In this document: positions 6,103 through 6,900 of the stretch, piece after piece
How the letters are laid out: each line of letters starts with the position of its first letter
Numbering within the stretch: position 1 is the first letter of the stretch
NCBI GenBank assembly: GCA_003537495.1
Contig: DPSB01000639.1
Location: 1 to 6,900, forward strand
Source of the DNA: Cytophagales bacterium
GTDB lineage: Bacteria; Bacteroidota; Bacteroidia; Cytophagales; Cyclobacteriaceae
Direction of reading: 5' to 3'
Length of the DNA stretch: 6,900 nucleotides
Made by a program: the position numbers and the translations under genes
Notes under the pieces: model-generated
What the model was told of the DNA's origin: nothing
The model's input: only the letters and a program-made list of their open reading frames with translations
Databases searched by the model: none

Positions 6103-6827
6103 CAGGTGTTGAGCCACTTTAAAAACTTACCCACCCACGTGCGTGGCTTTTGTTCTGGTTTTAGTTCAACTTGTACTTCGTCAGCCTCATCATAAAGACG
6201 GACAGCTTTTACAGGCTGTGTGTTTTTAATCTTATTCAGGTAATTAATGCGCTTGCGTTCTTTCTCTTCTTCCAATGCCTTTTTTCTGCGCTCTTCTTTT
6301 TCGCGAGCTTCAGCATCGCGCTGTTGAGCCACAGGATTGCGCCATTGTTTTTCGGTACGCTCTACTGGCTTTCTGGGCTTGTCTTTTGGTTCGCGCTTCG
6401 GTTTTTGTTCGGCCTGATTTTCTCCTTCGGCTTTTGGCTCTTCTTTTTTTCGCGGAGCAGGTAATTCTATTTTGCCTAACACTTTTAATCCGGCCAACTC
6501 AACTTTAGGCGCACGAATGGTTTCGTTATCATACGCAAGCTCGGGCTTTGCCTCCACAACAACTTCCGGTTGTGGCTCAACCTTTTCCACTACAACCTCG
6601 GCAACAAAAGCTTCCGTTTCTGGCTGTGGCTCGGGTTCTTCCTGCGTTTGCACGGCCATAATTTCATTCAGGCGATCGGGGGCAAAGTGTAGTACAAGCT
6701 GTTTTACCAGATCATCCGTTAGTTTGGCGTTCGATCCGTCTTCTAAAAATTGCTGGTGTTTGGCCAGCACATCCACAATCTGAGAGGGTCTTACCGAAAG
6801 TTTTCGGGCTAATTGTCCGAGGCGCAT
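6102..6827 (-). CDS. IF-2 N-terminal-like protein without GTPase domains
   Basis: This is a 241-residue hydrophilic protein. Res 1-48 (MRLGQLARKLSVRPSQIVDV, then LxxH, ending KLTDDLVKQLVLHF) resemble the IF2_N helical subdomain that opens bacterial initiation factor IF-2. Res 105-123 (IRAPKVELAGLKVLGKIELP) match the style of the linker motif ending in VGKI-acidic-L that Bacteroidota IF-2 proteins carry before the G domain. Between them is an acidic Pro/Glu/Val stretch with two PQPE units. After it comes a basic Lys/Pro/Glu-rich region and a likely coiled coil at about 168-200, and the protein ends with an amphipathic segment, RTWVGKFLKWLNT. There are no G1-G4 GTPase motifs, and the stop codon is genuine and followed by a coupled gene. 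It is therefore not simply truncated infB, but a stand-alone relative of unknown role, possibly ribosome- or RNA-associated. Confidence 0.85.
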   Translation of the reverse strand: MRLGQLARKLSVRPSQIVDVLAKHQQFLEDGSNAKLTDDLVKQLVLHFAPDRLNEIMAVQTQEEPEPQPETEAFVAEVVVEKVEPQPEVVVEAKPELAYDNETIRAPKVELAGLKVLGKIELPAPRKKEEPKAEGENQAEQKPKREPKDKPRKPVERTEKQWRNPVAQQRDAEAREKEERRKKALEEEKERKRINYLNKIKNTQPVKAVRLYDEADEVQVELKPEQKPRTWVGKFLKWLNT

Positions 6828-6851
6828 AAGTTCAGTCTAAATTTCCGGGCG

Positions 6852-6859
6852 CAAATATA
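6852..6859 (-). promoter_or_regulatory. Bacteroidota-type -7 promoter element (TATATTTG)
   Basis: On the minus strand, TATATTTG is a perfect match to the TAnnTTTG -7 box used by the main sigma factor of Bacteroidota. It lies 24 bp upstream of the ATG at 6827, implying a leader of roughly 15-20 bases. The nearest upstream TTTG (6875 to 6872) is only 12 bp away instead of the usual 19-20, so a proper -33 box is missing or weak. Confidence 0.6.
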
Positions 6860-6900
6860 GTTTGTTCTGCCCAAATTGGTTGCTGTTTACTGGTCACTGG

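Noticed and set aside
6171..6783. Plus-strand Phe-rich and Ser/Thr-rich frames opposite the IF-2-like gene
   Set aside because: They are mirror images of the Lys/Glu-rich and Pro/Glu/Val-rich low-complexity regions of the minus-strand gene, so their bias is a by-product.

Overview
The window looks like chromosomal DNA of a Bacteroidota bacterium, most likely of the Cytophagales type. This is an inference. It rests on moderate GC, the near absence of Shine-Dalgarno sequences before clear genes, a perfect TAnnTTTG promoter element before the last gene, and proteins with Bacteroidota-style features (IF-2 linker motif, ECF sigma factor followed by a small multi-pass membrane protein, DGPF/YCII gene paired with an ECF42 sigma factor). 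I see no phage, IS element, CRISPR array, rRNA or tRNA. No gene-free stretch exceeds 300 bases.

Layout from left to right. (1) Minus strand, 1-692: the N-terminal 230 residues of a PLP enzyme of the Cys/Met metabolism family, running off the left edge. (2) A 138-bp divergent spacer with several inverted repeats, including a cluster of TGGGTA/TACCCA half-sites ending 6 bp before the next gene. (3) Plus strand, 831-2433: a DGPF/YCII-domain protein followed 25 bp later by an ECF42-type sigma factor with a long C-terminal helical extension. (4) Plus strand, 2545-3567: a poxvirus-like type IB topoisomerase. (5) Minus strand, 3610-4614: a bestrophin-type anion channel, convergent with the topoisomerase. 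(6) A 184-bp spacer with imperfect inverted repeats. (7) Plus strand, 4799-5906: a small ECF sigma factor with a TTG start, overlapped by 11 bases by a four-helix membrane protein that is the likely anti-sigma factor. (8) Minus strand, 5938-6827: a two-gene operon. The first gene carries pieces resembling the N-terminal part of IF-2 but no GTPase. The second is a 54-residue double-CxxC zinc-ribbon protein with one membrane helix. The two overlap at TGATG and end in a Rho-independent terminator. A promoter -7 box lies at 6852-6859.

The window therefore holds two independent sigma-factor modules with different control logic. The ECF42 module appears self-contained, with a C-terminal extension and no anti-sigma gene. 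The second is a coupled sigma/membrane-protein pair. The most unusual part is the right-hand operon, where an IF-2-like protein without catalytic domains is translationally coupled to a tiny membrane zinc-ribbon protein. I know of no described role for that combination.
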